From Synechococcus sp. Nb3U1 (lineage in GTDB: Bacteria; Cyanobacteriota; Cyanobacteriia; Thermostichales; Thermostichaceae): DNA of 64,000 bases. Below, one piece after another: positions 48,548-58,390 of the stretch (position 1 is the first letter of the stretch; every line of letters begins with the position of its first letter). The notes under the pieces were generated by a model that worked only from the letters and a program-made list of their open reading frames with translations, was not told the origin of the DNA and made no database searches. The position numbers and the translations under genes were made by a program. The stretch lies in contig NZ_JAKFYQ010000004.1 in the NCBI RefSeq assembly GCF_021533835.1, positions 24,679 through 88,678 on the forward strand, given 5' to 3'.

Positions 48548-49384
48548 TTACGCCCATGCGGGTTCGCGAGCCGGAGTGTTGTAGAAGTCCGAAAGCAAGG
48601 TGAACAAATCCCGATCTTGCGCATCCTTGGGCACGATCCCTTCCGGACGAGCCAGCAGCTCATCGGCAATGTTCAGGTAGTACTGACAGACGGGCTCCAA
48701 ATCGGGGTCAGATTCCGCCATTTCGAAGATGGTTTTGCCCTTCACCCGCGAGACCCGGATATCTTCGATCAGGGGCAGTACCTCAATCACAGGCATGGGT
48801 ACCGCCGAAACATACTTGTCGATCAGATCCCGCTTGCTGGTGCGATTGCCGATCAACCCCGCCAGCCGTAATTTGCGGGTTTTGGCCTTTTCCCGCACGG
48901 AGGCGGCGATGCGATTGGCGGCAAATAGGGCATCGAAGCCATTGTCAGTGACGATCAAGCAGTAATCGGCGTAGTTGAGCGGGGCGGCAAAGCCCCCACA
49001 GACCACATCCCCCAGCACATCGAAGAGGATGACATCGTATTCATCAAAAGCATTCAGTTCCTTGAGCAATTTGACGGTTTCCCCCACCACGTAGCCGCCA
49101 CAGCCTGCACCCGCCGGGGGACCGCCCGCCTCCACACAGTCCACACCGCCGTAGCCGGGGTAGATCACATCCTCGGCGTAGACATCTTCGTAGTGGTAAC
49201 CCTTGGATTCCAGGGTGTCGATGATGGTGGGAATCAGAAAGCCAGTCAGGGTGAAGGTGCTGTCGTGCTTGGGATCACAGCCAATCTGTAAGACTTTTTT
49301 GCCCCGCTTGGCCAAGGCCACAGAGATATTGCAACTCGTGGTGGATTTGCCGATGCCACCTTTTCCATAAACTGCCAGTTTCAC
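48548..49384 (-). CDS. chlL: Light-independent protochlorophyllide reductase iron-sulfur ATPase
   Basis: ChlL is the NifH-like homodimer that hydrolyses ATP to send electrons to ChlNB. The 278-residue protein has P-loop '[14 protein letters not shown]', the 4Fe-4S cysteines in '[14 protein letters not shown]' and '[16 protein letters not shown]', and a C-terminal '[20 protein letters not shown]'. The start is GTG at 49384: it gives the standard N-terminus '(M)[11 protein letters not shown]' and has GAGG 8 nt upstream. The TTG at 49411 is not favoured. It is the first gene of the chlL-por-chlN run. The [4Fe-4S] cluster is oxygen sensitive in this family. Confidence 0.98.
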   Translation of the reverse strand: MKLAVYGKGGIGKSTTSCNISVALAKRGKKVLQIGCDPKHDSTFTLTGFLIPTIIDTLESKGYHYEDVYAEDVIYPGYGGVDCVEAGGPPAGAGCGGYVVGETVKLLKELNAFDEYDVILFDVLGDVVCGGFAAPLNYADYCLIVTDNGFDALFAANRIAASVREKAKTRKLRLAGLIGNRTSKRDLIDKYVSAVPMPVIEVLPLIEDIRVSRVKGKTIFEMAESDPDLEPVCQYYLNIADELLARPEGIVPKDAQDRDLFTLLSDFYNTPAREPAWA

Positions 49385-49788
49385 AGCGTGTTCCTCAATG
49401 GGGGCTTCCAAAGGCCATTATCAGCAGGGGATCCACCTCTTGAGAACTGTTACGGAGGATAAAGATGAATGTATGAAAAAGTAAGAGAATTTCTGAAAGT
49501 TTCTATGCTAGGAAAATCGACTCTAGAAATTAACCTAGGATGTTTTCACGGCTTTAGCATAGTTTATCTCTCGATCTAATGTTAAAGTTGATCAAAAGAA
49601 AATAATATAACCTGTCCATTTTCCTTGATAGACAAGGGATCCGACCCCCTCAATTGCACTCAAGAGGGAGAACTCCCCTCCAGGGCTGGGATCCCACCCC
49701 CACCTCAGCAGTCTTGAGGGCAGACATTATCAAGAATTATCTCAGTTGCCAGAAAAAGCCGGAGAAAACCGATTCTGCCAGGGATGCT
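49385..49788. other. Intergenic region upstream of chlL
   Basis: These 404 nt separate chlL from the serine-recombinase gene. The half next to chlL (about 49450-49620) is markedly AT-rich and presumably holds the chlL promoter and leader. No gene, repeat or clear operator was recognised. Confidence 0.4.
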
Positions 49789-51075
49789 CTAGGGATCAAA
49801 CACAAAAACCACCCGCACATCCCCGTTGGAGTCCACCTCAATGCTGCGCAGAAACTCCCGTAGATAGGCGCGCCGTTCGGTTTCGGTGAGATCTTGCCAG
49901 AAGGGTTGAATGGAGAGGGTTTGGGCGAGCTGGGGTAGGTTGGAGGGTGGCAGTTGCTCCAGCTTTTGGGCCAGAAGGGCATTTTCGGCTCGCAGTTGGT
50001 AGCGGCGTTGGGACAAGGAGTGCTCATCCATCAGCCCGGATCCCTCCAGTTCTTCTAGCTGGCTGAGGATGCCCATGTTGGCCTGAATTTGAGATTGGAT
50101 CCCTTGGCGGACTTGGGCAAGCGGATCTTCATCCAGTTGTCGAGCCCGTTGGGGCAATTGCTCACACACTTGCCGGATCACTTCCTGCAAAACCTCGGAG
50201 TAGTTGAGGCTGTAGCGACAGGTTTGGCAGCGCAGATACAGATAGGAGGGGGTGCTTTTCTTGCCTTGACGAGGTGTGGTTTGCACAATGCGCAGCGGTC
50301 TACCACAAGAACAGCACTTGACCAGACCCGCCAAAGAGCGGGGAGCACTGGCGCTGCGGCGGGGGATCCCTTGGTTGCGCTTGAGCCAGCGATCAATCTG
50401 GGCAGCTTCGGTACGGCTGAGCAGTGCCGGATGAGTATCCCGCAGGGTGGTGCCGTCAGTGTAAGCCAAGTCACCGCGGTAGACGGGGTTGAGCAGCCAA
50501 TTGCGCCCGGTGGCCACCGAAATGCGTTTGTGGTGTTTCTCCTCGATGAAGCGCACCGCCTGTCGCAGGGATCCGTAGAGCAGAAAGTGCTGGAAAAAAT
50601 CCTCAACGATCCCGGCCTGCTTGCGATCCGGCACATAGTGCTCCCCTTCGCGGCGGTACCCAAAGGGTGCGGGGCCTGGGGGCGGCTTACCGGCTAGGCG
50701 GTTCTGGGCTTGACGACAGCAGAGGCGGCGGCTTTGCAACTGATGGGGAATTTCTGCCAAAAGCGGGATCCAGGCTTCGGCATCGGCGGGGGTTTGTATC
50801 CCCGATGCCGTGACCAGACTGAGCCGGATCCCGGCCTGTTGAATCTGGAGCAACCGCTCGTGAATTTCATCCGCCCGATCCCCCAGATCTGACAGGCGCA
50901 AGAGTAGCACCTCCTGTACCAACCCATCCGTAATGCGCTGAAGCAGGTCTTCTAGATAAGCTCGGGATCCCCAATCTTGCAGAACCGGGTCAGCCCCTTG
51001 TGCTTTGAGCCATTCCAGTCCTGGATCTTCCAGGACGGCATGAGGGGGAGTGTAGAGGTAGCCACAAACGCTCAT
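49789..51075 (-). CDS. Serine-recombinase-family protein lacking the catalytic serine
   Basis: The 428-residue protein has the layout of a large serine recombinase such as XisF: a resolvase-like N-domain, a recombinase domain ('AGKPPPGPAPFGYRREGEHY'), a zinc ribbon with Cys pairs ('VKCCSCGRPLRIVQ' and 'LYLRCQTCRYS') and a C-terminal coiled-coil segment ('EELEGSGLMDEHSLSQRRYQL', two parts). In the N-domain, the expected YxRxS...Q nucleophile motif reads 'GYLYTPPHAVLED', so the active-site Ser is missing, though 'LLLRLSDLGDRADEI' follows the usual second motif. No element borders are visible. It may be a domesticated or dead recombinase retained for DNA binding. Confidence 0.78.
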   Translation of the reverse strand: MSVCGYLYTPPHAVLEDPGLEWLKAQGADPVLQDWGSRAYLEDLLQRITDGLVQEVLLLRLSDLGDRADEIHERLLQIQQAGIRLSLVTASGIQTPADAEAWIPLLAEIPHQLQSRRLCCRQAQNRLAGKPPPGPAPFGYRREGEHYVPDRKQAGIVEDFFQHFLLYGSLRQAVRFIEEKHHKRISVATGRNWLLNPVYRGDLAYTDGTTLRDTHPALLSRTEAAQIDRWLKRNQGIPRRSASAPRSLAGLVKCCSCGRPLRIVQTTPRQGKKSTPSYLYLRCQTCRYSLNYSEVLQEVIRQVCEQLPQRARQLDEDPLAQVRQGIQSQIQANMGILSQLEELEGSGLMDEHSLSQRRYQLRAENALLAQKLEQLPPSNLPQLAQTLSIQPFWQDLTETERRAYLREFLRSIEVDSNGDVRVVFVFDP

Positions 51076-51097
51076 GAACCAGAACCCCAGAGATGAA

Positions 51098-52033
51098 TCA
51101 CGGCTGGGATGAATCGGGTAAAGCCGAATGTAACACCTGTCGAATCCTACCGTTGGCCTGTTGCAAATGCTGACGAGCCTCCTGGGCAGAACACCCCATC
51201 AGAGCCACCAGAATCGCCGTTTTCACCTCCCCCCCACAAGCCTCTAGCAGTTGGGCGGCTGTAGTGGCGTCGAGATCACAAGCCAAAGCCACCATCCGTT
51301 CAGCCCGCCGTTTCAGCTTGGCATTGCTAGCCTGTAGATCCACCATCAAGTTGCCGTAGGTTTTGCCCAGACGAATCATCACACCTGTCGAGATCGTGTT
51401 CAGAACCAATTTTTGGGCGGTGCCCGCCTTCATGCGGGTGGAGCCGAGGATCACTTCTGGCCCCACCAAAGGGGCGATGGCAATATCCACCTGCTCGGTT
51501 AATGGGGAGGGGTGGTTGCAGGCCAGACCAACCGTGAGCGCACCAACCCCTCTGGCTGCTTGGATCCCGCCCAACACGAAGGGGGTGCGGCCACTGGCGG
51601 CAATCCCCACCACACTATCGCGGGCCTGAAGGCTGAGAGTCCTTAGAGCAAGGGCACCCGCTTCCCCATCATCCTCTGCGCCCTCCACCGCCTGAGTTAG
51701 GGCTTTTTCCCCCCCGGCGATCAAACCAATCACCTGTCCGGGCTGAGTGCTAAAAGTAGGCGGACACTCAGCCGCATCCAAAACCCCCAAACGGCCAGAT
51801 GTTCCCGCCCCGATGTAGATCAGTCGCCCTCCCCGTTGCATCCGTTCAGCAATGGCCTCAATAGCTGCAGCGATCCGTTTGGCTTCGTGGGCCACCGCTT
51901 CTGGCACGCGGCGATCTTCGGCATTGATCTGCTGCACCAATTCCAAGGTGCTGAGGTCATCGATCTCGGCGGTGGCGGGGTTACGACTTTCCGTCAGGGA
52001 TCCCGGATCCCAGAGGGGTTGCATCAGACTCAT
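51098..52033 (-). CDS. murQ: N-acetylmuramic acid 6-phosphate etherase
   Basis: MurQ removes the lactyl ether from MurNAc-6-phosphate during peptidoglycan recycling, giving GlcNAc-6-phosphate. The 311-residue sequence has the SIS-domain block '[20 protein letters not shown]', '[20 protein letters not shown]' and 'AEDDGEAG' with the catalytic Glu, followed by '[10 protein letters not shown]' and '[20 protein letters not shown]'. Its ATG overlaps the stop of the upstream Uma2 gene by 4 nt (ATGA), suggesting coupled translation. Confidence 0.96.
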   Translation of the reverse strand: MSLMQPLWDPGSLTESRNPATAEIDDLSTLELVQQINAEDRRVPEAVAHEAKRIAAAIEAIAERMQRGGRLIYIGAGTSGRLGVLDAAECPPTFSTQPGQVIGLIAGGEKALTQAVEGAEDDGEAGALALRTLSLQARDSVVGIAASGRTPFVLGGIQAARGVGALTVGLACNHPSPLTEQVDIAIAPLVGPEVILGSTRMKAGTAQKLVLNTISTGVMIRLGKTYGNLMVDLQASNAKLKRRAERMVALACDLDATTAAQLLEACGGEVKTAILVALMGCSAQEARQHLQQANGRIRQVLHSALPDSSQP

Positions 52034-52773
52034 GACAGCAGTTGCTCAGGATCAACTCCCAAAGAACGCAGATGGGCGGCTAGCCGTTCGGCCTTTTGTC
52101 GTTCTAATTCCACCTGTTGCTGAGCTTGCACAAATTTTTGTCGCTCCTGTAGGGCCGCTTCAGCAGGTGTGGGGATCAACTCGCCCTCTGGGCCAAAATA
52201 GCGTAGCTTACGGTCGTGGATGCCCAGATAAAGGCCTAATGCTTCGCTCCAACGCCAACCCTGCTCATTGCCAGGGATCTCTTGGTAGTGGGATCCCTGT
52301 AAGCGCCAGCCGACAAACTCCAGCGATTCAGGGGAAAACCAGAAATACTCGGGTGTCCGAAAGATATCTTGGTAGAGGGCTTTCTTGGTTGTTCTATCGC
52401 TCTGTGCAGTGGAATCCGACAGCAACTCGATGATCAAATCCGGATATCGTCCTCCTTCCTCCCACACCACCCAAGAAGGGCGCGGCCATTGCACCACATT
52501 TTTGACCAAGAAGAAATCAGGGCCGCGGAAGTCTTTGGTTTTCAGTTGCTCCCGGTTGAAATAGACCGTCAGGTTATACCCGATGAAGTAATCTTCCCGA
52601 CCCAGCCAAAGCCATTCCAGAATGCTCACCAACAACAACATTTGGGAAGCATGAAGTGAACTTTCCATTTCCGGTTCATCGCTCAATAAACCCTTTGCAG
52701 AGGGCATCTGTTCTGCCAACTGCCCACGGGTGATGGGGGTAGGTAGGGAAAGGGGCTTGTCTTGGACCTGCAT
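52030..52773 (-). CDS. Uma2 family (DUF820) PD-(D/E)XK-like protein
   Basis: The 247-residue Uma2 protein has core blocks '[11 protein letters not shown]' (acidic residue), '[21 protein letters not shown]' (two parts; E with adjoining S/D) and '[20 protein letters not shown]'. The tail '[22 protein letters not shown]' resembles that of the Uma2 protein at 36792. It is the first gene of a two-gene unit with murQ; there is no evident functional link. The 5' side has a divergent gene at 52905 with a GGGATCCC tandem hairpin at 52807-52826 in between. Confidence 0.87.
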   Translation of the reverse strand: MQVQDKPLSLPTPITRGQLAEQMPSAKGLLSDEPEMESSLHASQMLLLVSILEWLWLGREDYFIGYNLTVYFNREQLKTKDFRGPDFFLVKNVVQWPRPSWVVWEEGGRYPDLIIELLSDSTAQSDRTTKKALYQDIFRTPEYFWFSPESLEFVGWRLQGSHYQEIPGNEQGWRWSEALGLYLGIHDRKLRYFGPEGELIPTPAEAALQERQKFVQAQQQVELERQKAERLAAHLRSLGVDPEQLLS

Positions 52774-52806
52774 CGCTGGGGAAAGTGAAGATGCCTCCAG
52801 CGTAAC

Positions 52807-52826
52807 GGGATCCCTCGGGGGATCCC
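52807..52826. repeat. Paired GGGATCCC palindromes forming a hairpin
   Basis: Two perfect GGGATCCC copies are separated by 4 nt (TCGG) and can fold into a hairpin with 8-bp stem on either strand. No T-run follows, so it is not a terminator. It sits between two divergent starts. Confidence 0.7.
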
Positions 52827-52904
52827 AACCCCCTACTCAACGCCAGCCTATGAGCCCGGTGCTAGAGTAAGGCCAGTCGAGAGAGGGAGTTGGCCCGGAT
52901 CCCT

Positions 52905-53492
52905 ATGCCGAGAGTGCCTTTACTGAAGCCCGATCAGGCTTATACCTTCAGCAGCTATTTTGATCTTCCCTTCAAGCCAGAAGATATTTTGCCAGAGTTT
53001 GGCTACACCTTTCAGCGTCGAAAAATAGATTGGCCAAAAGTGGAGCGGATCCCAGATAGCCAAGATCTGAAAATCAATGTGGAACAACTGCTGCCCTACG
53101 TTAGCCTGAAAAGTGAAACAGCTCGCCGAGAAATCCTCATTGCTCCCATCCTATTTAAGATAGTACAGTATACACAATCTCAAATGTGGATTGAGTACGC
53201 CATTCAAGTCAATGATAAACTCAAGGGCACCTTAGATTATTACCTTTACACAGAACAATCTTTACTGGCTGTCGAGGCCGAAAAAGCAGATCTTACCCAA
53301 GGATTAACACAACTATCTGTAGAGATGATTGCCCTCGATCAGTGGCTCAATAGCGATCAGAATATACTTGTGGGATCCATTACCTCTGGAGAACTGTGGC
53401 AATTGAATGGATCGACCTACCCAGGGTATTTACTTGAACCTCGAACCTATTCCTACCCTGATGAAGGGATCAACTTTTGTCTATCTGAATAG
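52905..53492 (+). CDS. Predicted PD-(D/E)XK-superfamily protein, paralogue of the gene at 15.5 kb
   Basis: The 195-residue protein aligns with the product of 15458-16084. Shared blocks include 'AYTFSSYFDLPFKPEDILPE', 'TARREILIAPILF', 'IQVNDKLKGTLDYYL' and 'LLAVEAEKADLTQGLTQLSVE' (here Glu-Ala-Glu-Lys rather than Glu-Ala-Lys, so the active-site Lys register is shifted by one). A nuclease fold is likely, but activity is doubtful in this copy. I chose the ATG at 52905 over the TTG at 52890 because the paralogue begins at the same place. It is adjacent to uvrB downstream (94 nt). Confidence 0.65.
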   Translation: MPRVPLLKPDQAYTFSSYFDLPFKPEDILPEFGYTFQRRKIDWPKVERIPDSQDLKINVEQLLPYVSLKSETARREILIAPILFKIVQYTQSQMWIEYAIQVNDKLKGTLDYYLYTEQSLLAVEAEKADLTQGLTQLSVEMIALDQWLNSDQNILVGSITSGELWQLNGSTYPGYLLEPRTYSYPDEGINFCLSE

Positions 53493-53586
53493 CATCCTTG
53501 CAATCCACAGATCTAGAAACTAGAAAAGAGTATTCACTAAGTTCACCCTTCCTTTTGAACCCTCGCTCTGGGATCCTCACACAACT

Positions 53587-55674
53587 ATGTCAGAGTTTCA
53601 ACTGGTTTCTTCCTACCAACCCACTGGTGATCAGCCCAAAGCTATTGCTGGTTTAGTCGATTCTATTGCTGCCGGTCATCGCTTTCAAACCCTTCTGGGG
53701 GCAACCGGCACCGGCAAAACTTTCACCATCGCCCACACCATTCAACAGGTGGGAAAACCGACCTTGGTGATGGCCCACAACAAAACTTTGGCGGCACAAC
53801 TGTGTAATGAATTGCGAGAATTATTTCCCTATAATGCCGTCGAATACTTCATCAGTTATTACGACTACTACCAACCAGAAGCTTATGTTCCCAGTACCGA
53901 TACTTACATCGCTAAATCTTCTTCTATTAATGATGAAATTGATATGTTACGGCACTCCGCCACCCGTTCTTTGTTTGAACGACGGGATGTAATTGTTGTG
54001 GCGTCTGTAAGTTGCATCTACGGCTTGGGAATGCCGGAAGAGTACCTGAATGCCTCTATCCCGTTCAAGGTAGGTCAAGAACTCAACCAGCGGGATCTGC
54101 TACGAGATTTGGCTAGTGTACAGTATGAGCGCAATGATTTGGATCTGATTCGAGGTCGCTTCCGTCTCAAGGGAGATGTGCTGGAAATTGTTCCTGCTTA
54201 CGAAGATCGGGTGATTCGTATCGAATTTTTTGGAGACGAGATTGATGCCATTCGCTTAGTTGATCCAGTCACGGGCGAAATTTTGAACAGTCTCAGTGCC
54301 CTCAGAGTTTATCCCGCCCGTCACTTTGTGACACCGGAAGAACAACTCGAGCAAGCCCTGATAGATATCGAGCAAGAACTCGAAGATCAACTGGCCCTAT
54401 TCCAGAAAGAAGGCAAACTCTTAGAAGCCCAGCGCCTAGAACAACGCACCCGCTACGACTTAGAAATGCTGCGGGAAGTGGGCTATTGCAACGGCGTAGA
54501 AAATTATTCCCGACACCTGACCGGGCGAAAAGAAGGGGATCCCCCCTCCTGTTTGGTAGATTATTTCAAGGCCAATGACTGGCTGTTGGTGCTGGACGAA
54601 TCCCATGTGACAGTGCCCCAAATTCGCGGTATGTACAATGGCGACCGTGCCCGTAAACAGGTGCTGGTGGATCATGGCTTTCGCTTGCCTAGTGCCCTAG
54701 ATAATCGTCCCCTCAAGGCAGAAGAGTTTTGGGCAAAAGTCCATCAATGTGTGTTTGTTTCTGCCACTCCCGGCAACTGGGAATTAGAACAATCTGGAGC
54801 TTCCTTTGAAACTCTGACTGAGAATGGCAAAGAACTAATTCTTTATTTGCCCGGTAGTGGACGAGTCGTAGAACAGGTGATTCGGCCCACAGGCGTAGTG
54901 GATCCGGAGGTGCATGTGCGCCCCACCGCCGGACAGGTGGATGACTTGATGGGGGAAATTTATGAACGCCTAGAGCGCTCCCAAAAGGGCCCGGCGGAAC
55001 GGGTGATTGTGACCACCCTAACCAAACGCATGGCAGAAGACCTGACGGAATACCTGCAAGAACGGGGGATCCGCGTCCGCTATTTGCATTCCGAGATCAC
55101 CTCGATTGAGCGCATCGAGATCTTACAAGATTTTCGGGAAGGGGCCTTTGACGTATTGGTAGGGGTCAACCTGCTGAGAGAAGGGTTGGATCTGCCGGAA
55201 GTATCTTTGGTCGCGATTTTGGATGCGGATAAAGAAGGGTTTTTGCGGGCAGAACGATCCCTGATTCAGATGATCGGGCGGGCAGCCCGAAATATTCGGG
55301 GAATGGTGGTGATGTATGCCGACAATATGACCGGCAGTATGGCCCGAGCAATTGCGGAAACGGAACGGCGGCGGGAAATTCAGTTGGAATATAACCGAAA
55401 AAATAACATCACCCCCCAGCCAATCATCAAAAAATCCAGCAATGCCATCCTGTCCTTTCTGGCCATCTCCCGCAAACTCAGCGATCAAGATCTGGAGAAA
55501 GCCTTCCAAGATTCAGAAGAGATCCCTCTCTCGGAAATTCCGGAGTTAATTAGCCAACTGGAGCTGAAAATGAAAACAGCCGCTAAAAACCTGGAATTTG
55601 AAGAAGCCGCCCAACTACGAGACAAGATCAAAAAACTGCGCCAACGACTTCTAGGCAACCATCAGGGCACTTAG
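53587..55674 (+). CDS. uvrB: Excinuclease ABC subunit B
   Basis: UvrB is the damage-verification helicase of nucleotide excision repair. The 695-residue protein begins '[17 protein letters not shown]', has Walker A GATGTGKT, '[11 protein letters not shown]', the beta-hairpin region '[18 protein letters not shown]', '[10 protein letters not shown]', '[10 protein letters not shown]', motif '[23 protein letters not shown]' (two parts), 'QMIGRAARN' and a C-terminal UVR domain ('[22 protein letters not shown]', two parts). It is complete. It starts 94 nt after the PD-(D/E)XK-like gene on the same strand. Confidence 0.99.
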   Translation: MSEFQLVSSYQPTGDQPKAIAGLVDSIAAGHRFQTLLGATGTGKTFTIAHTIQQVGKPTLVMAHNKTLAAQLCNELRELFPYNAVEYFISYYDYYQPEAYVPSTDTYIAKSSSINDEIDMLRHSATRSLFERRDVIVVASVSCIYGLGMPEEYLNASIPFKVGQELNQRDLLRDLASVQYERNDLDLIRGRFRLKGDVLEIVPAYEDRVIRIEFFGDEIDAIRLVDPVTGEILNSLSALRVYPARHFVTPEEQLEQALIDIEQELEDQLALFQKEGKLLEAQRLEQRTRYDLEMLREVGYCNGVENYSRHLTGRKEGDPPSCLVDYFKANDWLLVLDESHVTVPQIRGMYNGDRARKQVLVDHGFRLPSALDNRPLKAEEFWAKVHQCVFVSATPGNWELEQSGASFETLTENGKELILYLPGSGRVVEQVIRPTGVVDPEVHVRPTAGQVDDLMGEIYERLERSQKGPAERVIVTTLTKRMAEDLTEYLQERGIRVRYLHSEITSIERIEILQDFREGAFDVLVGVNLLREGLDLPEVSLVAILDADKEGFLRAERSLIQMIGRAARNIRGMVVMYADNMTGSMARAIAETERRREIQLEYNRKNNITPQPIIKKSSNAILSFLAISRKLSDQDLEKAFQDSEEIPLSEIPELISQLELKMKTAAKNLEFEEAAQLRDKIKKLRQRLLGNHQGT

Positions 55675-55755
55675 AATCCCTCCCAGACCGGCAAACATGG
55701 GGAGTTCCTTGTGCCACCATGAGCTTACAGAGCAGCATCCCAGGGATCCCCAATC

Positions 55756-57612
55756 ATGATGGGCGTTCGCGTCAAACAAGCCATCTCAGCTCTTCTGGTC
55801 GGGTTGATGGTTGGGATTTGCCTCTGGTTCATTCCTGTTGCCGCCGTTGCTTCATCCTCCGGGATCCCTTTGGCCCAAGCTCTTGATTTTCGGGATCCCA
55901 ACTTTTTTCTGACCAACCCTAGCCCTACGCCGGCTGAAGCACCTACTCCCGAGGGATCCCCTTCTCCAACACCTAGCCCCAGCCCCATTGGGATCCCCTT
56001 TACCGGACAAGAGGGCACAGAACTTTTGGTGGGGAACATCCCGGTGTTTCGCTTGCAGACGGCAGAATACCCCAGCGATGTGCGTGCCGATAACATTCGG
56101 GCGGTGATCGAACGCTTTTTGGATGAAGGTCAGCTGCCAGAGCCAGAAGTACGGGTGGCCCAAGACCCGAACGGGCAATACATTTTGCGTCTGGGGGAGA
56201 GAGGCCGCTTTGAACGTACCCAGCGGTATCTATTCACCGTCACCTATGCCGATGCAGCCGCGGAGCGGCGGGCTGCTTTGGGTCAGGTGGGTCTGAATGA
56301 AGTGCGTTTGGTGGCCAACAGTTGGGCCGGGCGACTGGAACAAGCCATCGAGGATTACCGCGAAGATTTGTTGGCTTTACAACGAGCCCAGGATCCACGG
56401 GTGCTGATTCTGTCGATCCTGGCAGGGATTGCCACCCTGGTGGTGGGGTTCTTTCTCTGGCGGCTGTTCGACCGCAGCCTAACCCGCTTGCAAGGGTTTT
56501 TGGAGCTCAAGGCCGGAGAAGTCTGGCATACCTGGATCGATATCGGCGGGGTACTCCTACGGGGTGCTGGGGCACTGCTCATCGTCGGTATTTCTTTGGA
56601 TCGGGGGATCAGCCTTGTGCCCGCCCTGCGGCCCTTTCAGCGCTCCTTTTACCTGGGCTTGAGTCGGTTGATTGGCACCGCGCTTGGCGTGCTTACCCAG
56701 CCACTACCCAACTCCAGCCTTTCCATCGCCAGTTTGCTGGTGTTCATCGCCCTTTCGATCCTGGTCTTTACAGGTGCCCATTACATCAGCGTTGGCCTCA
56801 AGCAGCGGTTTCTCGCTCGCTTGGGGCTCGATCTGGGCACGCAAGAGTCCTCAGCTGCCATCTTCAAGTACATCCTCACCCTGCTCGGGATCCTGTTGGT
56901 CTTGCCCTTCAGCGGCCTGAACCTCAGTTCCCTCACAGTGATTGCCGGGGCCGTTGGTTTGGGCATCGGCTTTGGCTTACAAAATCTTTCCAACAACTAC
57001 ATCAGCTATGTGGCCATCCTGCTGGAGCGCCCGATTCAAATTGGCGATCTGGTGCAGGTGGATGATTTGCTGGGTACGGTGGAGCGAATTGGCCCCCGAG
57101 CGACGGTCTTGCGCACGCTGGATCGGATTTTTGTGGTGGTGCCCAACTCTCGCTTTACCGAATCGAAGGTGGTGAACTGGAGCTACCGGGATCCCCGTTG
57201 CCGCATTCACATCCCTGTGGGGGTGGCCTATGGGTCGGATACAGCGTTGGTGACCGAAGCCTTGCTCAGTGCGGCCAAGGAAAACTCACGGGTGCTTAGT
57301 AGCCCGGCTCCCCAAGTGTGGCTCAACTCTTTTGGCCCGTCTGCCCTCAATTTTGAGCTGCTGGTGTGGATCAACCGCCCCCAAGACCAGTTCGTGTTGA
57401 TCAGCGAATTGAACTTCTTAATCGAGGCGGAGTTTCGGCGGCGTGGGATCCGCATCCCCTTCCCCCAGCAAGACATTCATATCCGCAGCCTGGAAGGATT
57501 TGCTCCCCCCAGTAAAAATGGCGGCTCTCACCCCCTGCCCGATGCCGATTCCATCCAAGCAGCCCTCAAAGAGGCAGCACAACTACCAGAAGACAAGGGC
57601 AGCACCTCCTAA
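55756..57612 (+). CDS. MscS-family mechanosensitive channel with periplasmic N-domain
   Basis: The 618-residue protein has an N-terminal signal/hydrophobic segment (about 8-33). A Pro/Ser/Thr-rich linker follows at about 50-78 ('SPTPAEAPTPEGSPSPTPSP', rich in SPTP units). A periplasmic region leads into about five membrane helices from residue 215, then the pore helix and beta domain 'VIAGAVGLGIGFGLQNLSNN', 'ILLERPIQIGDLVQVDDLLG' and 'RTLDRIFVVVPNSRF', diagnostic of MscS. A C-terminal alpha/beta domain follows. It relieves hypo-osmotic pressure in this family. The 3' end contains a short direct repeat AGCACCTCCTAA. Confidence 0.92.
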   Translation: MMGVRVKQAISALLVGLMVGICLWFIPVAAVASSSGIPLAQALDFRDPNFFLTNPSPTPAEAPTPEGSPSPTPSPSPIGIPFTGQEGTELLVGNIPVFRLQTAEYPSDVRADNIRAVIERFLDEGQLPEPEVRVAQDPNGQYILRLGERGRFERTQRYLFTVTYADAAAERRAALGQVGLNEVRLVANSWAGRLEQAIEDYREDLLALQRAQDPRVLILSILAGIATLVVGFFLWRLFDRSLTRLQGFLELKAGEVWHTWIDIGGVLLRGAGALLIVGISLDRGISLVPALRPFQRSFYLGLSRLIGTALGVLTQPLPNSSLSIASLLVFIALSILVFTGAHYISVGLKQRFLARLGLDLGTQESSAAIFKYILTLLGILLVLPFSGLNLSSLTVIAGAVGLGIGFGLQNLSNNYISYVAILLERPIQIGDLVQVDDLLGTVERIGPRATVLRTLDRIFVVVPNSRFTESKVVNWSYRDPRCRIHIPVGVAYGSDTALVTEALLSAAKENSRVLSSPAPQVWLNSFGPSALNFELLVWINRPQDQFVLISELNFLIEAEFRRRGIRIPFPQQDIHIRSLEGFAPPSKNGGSHPLPDADSIQAALKEAAQLPEDKGSTS

Positions 57613-57731
57613 AGCACCTCCTAAGTTGTGTAGCAGAAAGGTGGCCGTCACCCTGGTGGTATGTCGTTCTCAAGCAGTGAAAGGGCGCTAGGGCTGTGGC
57701 ACCATAGCCTCATGTTTGGGATCCTCAAGTC

Positions 57732-58390
57732 ATGCCCCGCCTGTTGATTGTCAATCCGAACAGCACGGTTGCCATGACCGAGCGCATGGGCCACACGGCT
57801 CAATCGGTCATCGGGGATCAAGCCGAGATTCAAACGCGCACCAATTTGACGGGGCCGGCAGCGGTTGAGGGATGCCGGGATGGAGTCTTGGCGGGGCCAG
57901 GGATCCTGAAAATCCTGACGGAAGAATCCTATGACGCGGCGAGATCATCGGCTGCTTTGATGACACAGCTCTAGAAGCGGCCCAGGAAGTCTGTTCCGTA
58001 CCCGTGATTGGCATTGGGCAAGCCAGTTTCCACGCAGCGAGTCTTCTGGGTCGGCGCTTTGCTGTGGTTACCACCCGTCCGATCTCGGTGCCCATCCTCG
58101 AGGACAATATCCAAAAATTGGGCTTGTGGAGCCGTTGTAGCGGCGTAGTAGCCAGCCAAATCGGGGTGTTGCAGTTGGAACGGGATCCCGTCGCCTCCCA
58201 GCAAATTCTGGAGCAAATTGCCGAAAAAACTGTGCAGAGTTTGCAACCCAATGTATTGGTACTCGGCTGTGCCGGTATGACAGGATTAGCCGACTATCTC
58301 TCCACACGATTGGGGATCCCGGTGATCGATCCGATTGTGGCGGCAACCTCTCTAGCGTTGGCTCTCGCCCGAATGGCTGCTACTGGATAG
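57732..58390 (+). pseudogene. Aspartate/glutamate/hydantoin racemase, single frameshift
   Basis: Two overlapping frames together encode one racemase of about 219 residues. Frame 1 (from 57732): 'RLLIVNPNSTVAMTERMG' to 'EESYDA', stopping at 57974. Frame 3 resumes at about 57935 with 'GEIIGCFDDTALEAAQEVCSVP', then 'VIGIGQASFH', and ends at 58390. Joining the frames needs one base added in the run near 57930-57942. Both catalytic cysteines are present ('IIGCFDD' and 'VLGCAGMTG'), so the lesion is recent or a sequencing error. It converges on the ketopantoate reductase gene, overlapping by 11 nt. Confidence 0.85.

Noticed and set aside
52807..52826. GGGATCCC hairpin as a bidirectional terminator
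   Set aside because: No T-run on either side and it lies between divergent starts.
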